From Theocolax elegans (taxonomy: Eukaryota; Arthropoda; Insecta; Hymenoptera; Cerocephalidae): 64,000 nucleotides of DNA. A model generated the notes under the pieces. It saw only the letters and a list, made by a program, of their open reading frames with translations, was not told the origin of the DNA and did not search any database. Location: the NCBI GenBank assembly GCA_026168455.1, contig CM047428.1:4442443-4506442 (forward strand). Direction: 5' to 3'. Of this stretch, positions 61,585-64,000 are shown piece after piece. The stretch's first letter is position 1; each line of letters opens with the position of its first letter. The position numbers were made by a program, and so were the translations under genes.

Positions 61585-62584
61585 GTAAGTATATATGTAT
61601 ATATGTATAAGCGAAAAATATCTTGAAATGAAGTTACGTCGTAAAATTTTCGTGTATAATATTGAACCGAGTGTAATTGAAATCATATTTGAATAATAGA
61701 ACGGTTCAATCAAATGGGATGGTTAGATTTTAGATTTTATACTGATTAAATAACGCGTATGTATATATACAGCTGAAAGGTGATATCTAACTGGAAAATT
61801 TGTTATATACCATGAATTAATAATTGTTATACGGAACAATTGTGTAATATCGAACGTTTCATCTTCCAGGCAAATATTAAAATATTGATTATTTTAAATT
61901 ATTAAATTTCAACATCTATGTACATATGTATAATTTTTTAATTGTATTACAAATTAATTTCATTAATATTTACATTGAAGATGATTGTGTACTGTACGGG
62001 GAGTATTACAAGTAAACAATAAAATACGTTCGAAATGATAAATATATAAATAATTCATGTAATATAATAATTTGAATTCGTAATTCAATTATACACGACG
62101 AATAACATGAAAGAATAGATATAATTTAATAAAATCTATCGAGCGTATTGTGAAAAAAAAAGAAAAGAAGAACATCGTACCGGTTGTTTCACAGTTGGAT
62201 ATACCGATAAAGTATAAATTTTGACAATAGCGTTTTTCGAATGTACCTTTTATTCGCGTTTTGCTTCGCTCGAGTTGAGAACACGGCAAAATAAAACGAA
62301 TAAAAAAAAAAAGCTAAAGGTTGTCTTACGAACATGTTCGACGAATCTGAAAAGCAAAAACTTGGCAGTCGTAAATTCATTGCAGATTGGACTTGTCGAA
62401 CGTCACGGATATACAGCGGAAGAATACGAGTTGACGACATGGGACGGCTATATTTTGGTATTGCACAGGATTACCGGTAGTCCGTTAAATCCGAGAGTAC
62501 CCGGAAAACCCGTCGTGTTCTTGCAGCACGGGCTTTTCTTGTCCAGCGACACTTTTGTTTTAATTGGACCTGGTAAAGATCTTG
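61425..62584 (+). CDS. Secreted lipase 2 (acid/neutral lipase family), 5' part only
   Basis: Two coding exons, 61425-61584 and 62369-62584, then the gene should continue past the window (no DVWLGNARG exon was found before 64000). The start codon is ATG in GTGATATGAAATTTG, giving a signal peptide MKFVLIFIFGTHCLNSTCG. Exon 2 encodes IGLVERHGYTAEEYELTTWD and KPVVFLQHGLFLSSDTFVL, with the oxyanion-hole HG kept. It is a tandem paralogue of the lipase-like gene upstream, in the same orientation. The catalytic triad lies outside the window, so activity cannot be judged. Confidence 0.78.
62369..62584 (+). CDS. Lipase 2 exon 2
   Basis: 216 nt, phase 1 in and 1 out; acceptor AACTTGGCAG, donor GTGAGTATC. 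It starts FVNSLQIGLVERHGYTAEEY. An alternative acceptor 17 bases later (CATTGCAG) would break the frame. It aligns residue by residue with lipase-like 1 exon 2. Confidence 0.82.
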
Positions 62585-62773
62585 GTGAGTATCCCTTTGC
62601 AATCCACTTACATATACACCGACATACATATACATCTACATATACAACGACTAAATGTTTTATGGATTTGTATTTATTATTTTGATTATTAACGTTCATT
62701 TAACGATTTAGTATACCAAAGTGACAACAATCGTTCACTGCATCACTATGGTGTATTCAATTTATATTGCTAA

Positions 62774-63522
62774 TTAAGGGGACAAGCCTGGGTTAAAATT
62801 GAAAAAGAAATATTCAATATTATAACAATTAATAATATTTTTCATAACAATCGAAAACATTTCTTAATTTTTTGAACAAATTATATTATTTTTAACTTTT
62901 ATTTAAAATTTTTTGACCAATTTATGTGTTACATAACTATTTTAATTAATTATGAGACTTTCCGTACGTACTCTGATTTTTGTCTATAATGGACTTAGCG
63001 CAGGATATCTAAGGAACCACTTCATTGAATAGGCTACAATTTTAAAAGTAACTTTTAAATACAATTTTAATCCACTCGATGGAACAGAATTTCAATAAAA
63101 GTCTAAGTGTTTATTTAAAACAATTATTTAGCTGTTTTTATACAATTTTTCAATTTTCTAAAAATAATTTATTAAGTAGTATTTTTGTATTACAATGTCA
63201 ATACAGTTTCATTCAAATGGATTAAAAACATATTTGAAAGTTATACTGTTAAAATTTCAGCCTATTCGATGTAGTGGTTCCTAAGACCTCCTAGCGGTAA
63301 GTGCTATTATGGATAAAAAATCAGAGTACGAAAGTCTCATAATTAATAAAATAGTTATCTTAAATATAAATTGGTCAAACAATTTTAAATAAAAATGAAT
63401 AACAATATAATTTGCTTAATGAAATTTTAAGAAATTTTTGTTAAGAAATGTTTTTATATGTTATGCAAAAAAATTATTAATTGGTAATATTACTTGATAT
63501 CAGAACTCACTTTTTGTGTTAA
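62774..63522. mobile_element. TTAA-flanked foldback element in lipase 2 intron 2
   Basis: TTAA at 62774-62777 and 63519-63522; the left end GGGGACAAGCCTGGGTTAAA is shared with 57213. Two inverted arms of about 330-350 bases meet near 63140 (for example GAACCACTTCATTGAATAGG against CCTATTCGATGTAGTGGTTC). The right terminus has lost the outer GACAAGCC motif. Non-coding. Confidence 0.6.
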
Positions 63523-63576
63523 TGAATACTATTTGCTGAAAACGAACCAATCTCATCGACGTATATCTGGAATAAA

Positions 63577-63819
63577 ATGAAAAATTCAACTACTGATAAA
63601 GTAAATTTTGAGAATATAATAGAAATAGCTGAGGGAATAAGATATATGTATTTACTAGAAGTTGATCATAAAAAATTACCTACTGAACGGGTGGCTGCGA
63701 ATAAAGAGCAGAAACGAACTACATGTAAAATAGAGGATTTGGATGTAAACAAACATGGACTTGCAAAAGATAAAAAAAAAGTTGTAAAAAATATAGTTAT
63801 TCTAAGTTTAAACATATAA
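63577..63819 (+). CDS. Unrecognised 80-codon open frame
   Basis: ATG to TAA; a charged, Lys/Glu-rich peptide (KVNFENIIEIAEGIRYMY, LDVNKHGLAKDKKKVV). Composition is more protein-like than most frames here, but I recognise no family and see no splice context. It lies in or beside lipase 2 intron sequence and may be a fragment of a mobile-element gene or chance. Bases 63523-64000 otherwise show nothing recognisable. Confidence 0.2.
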   Translation: MKNSTTDKVNFENIIEIAEGIRYMYLLEVDHKKLPTERVAANKEQKRTTCKIEDLDVNKHGLAKDKKKVVKNIVILSLNI

Positions 63820-64000
63820 AATTTGTTAAAGAGTCTACAGAAGATGTTGAAGGAAATGAACGAAATACTAAACATAAACTATTTACCTAAAATAGATAAT
63901 ATCACAGAAGAAAATAGAAAAAAATGAACTTATCAAAAAGAAAGATACATCATGAAAATACTTTTCGTATGTCTTATGGTGATGTTAACTACATTGGATC

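Noticed and set aside
1..64000. CRISPR arrays, bacterial operons or Shine-Dalgarno sites
   Set aside because: The window is eukaryotic with spliced genes; direct repeats here are transposon copies or microsatellites without spacer structure.

Overview
The window looks like nuclear DNA of an insect. It is AT-rich with many (AT)n runs, its genes have GT-AG introns, and it carries an insect-type arginine kinase and acid/neutral-lipase family genes. A hymenopteran would fit, but nothing here proves the order. There are three host loci, all on the + strand: a five-exon arginine kinase (13283-36585), a seven-exon secreted lipase-like gene (40511-59393) and the first two coding exons of a second lipase (61425-62584), whose remainder lies beyond the right edge. 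The rest is introns, intergenic DNA and a dense layer of mobile elements.

Layout. 1-6240: three nearly identical copies of a roughly 1.7-2.3 kb gene-free segment. 6165-9969: a set of terminal-inverted-repeat (TIR) and foldback elements. 9970-13282: gene-free upstream DNA with a weak promoter candidate. 13283-36585: arginine kinase. Its intron 2 to intron 3 region has been tandemly duplicated so that exon 3 exists twice (20042-20207 and 22441-22606, identical). Its intron 3 also carries a 1.37 kb foldback, a partly tripled segment (25731-32027), two TTAA-flanked elements and an A/T-rich stretch. Intron 4 holds another TIR element. 37935-39106: a TIR element interrupted by a tRNA-derived SINE with a 13-bp target duplication. 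40511-59393: the lipase-like gene, whose intron 3 has grown to about 17 kb through nested insertions.

The most striking object is in that intron. A TTAA-flanked inverted-repeat element (41252-57216) was hit by a TA-flanked TIR element (41354-56854), and that was hit by a complete env-bearing Gypsy-type LTR element (41895-56461, minus strand). The LTR element has 2.39-kb, nearly identical LTRs with AATG target duplications, a tRNA-Leu-type primer site and uninterrupted frames in the order ORF0, gag, pol, env, ORF4. Its Pol carries, between RNase H and integrase, a roughly 420-residue insert with an AT-hook-like patch and what reads as a macro (ADP-ribose-binding) domain. Its Env resembles glycoproteins of chuvirus-like negative-strand RNA viruses more than the baculovirus-F type of classical errantiviruses. 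Its LTR carries nine same-orientation copies of a 13-mer.

Functionally, the arginine kinase keeps every catalytic residue I could check. The first lipase-like protein has lost all three catalytic-triad positions and has an in-frame stop, so it is a pseudoenzyme or a decaying gene. Several local duplications differ mainly by small homopolymer indels, so assembly artefact (false duplication of haplotypes) must be considered alongside real tandem duplication.
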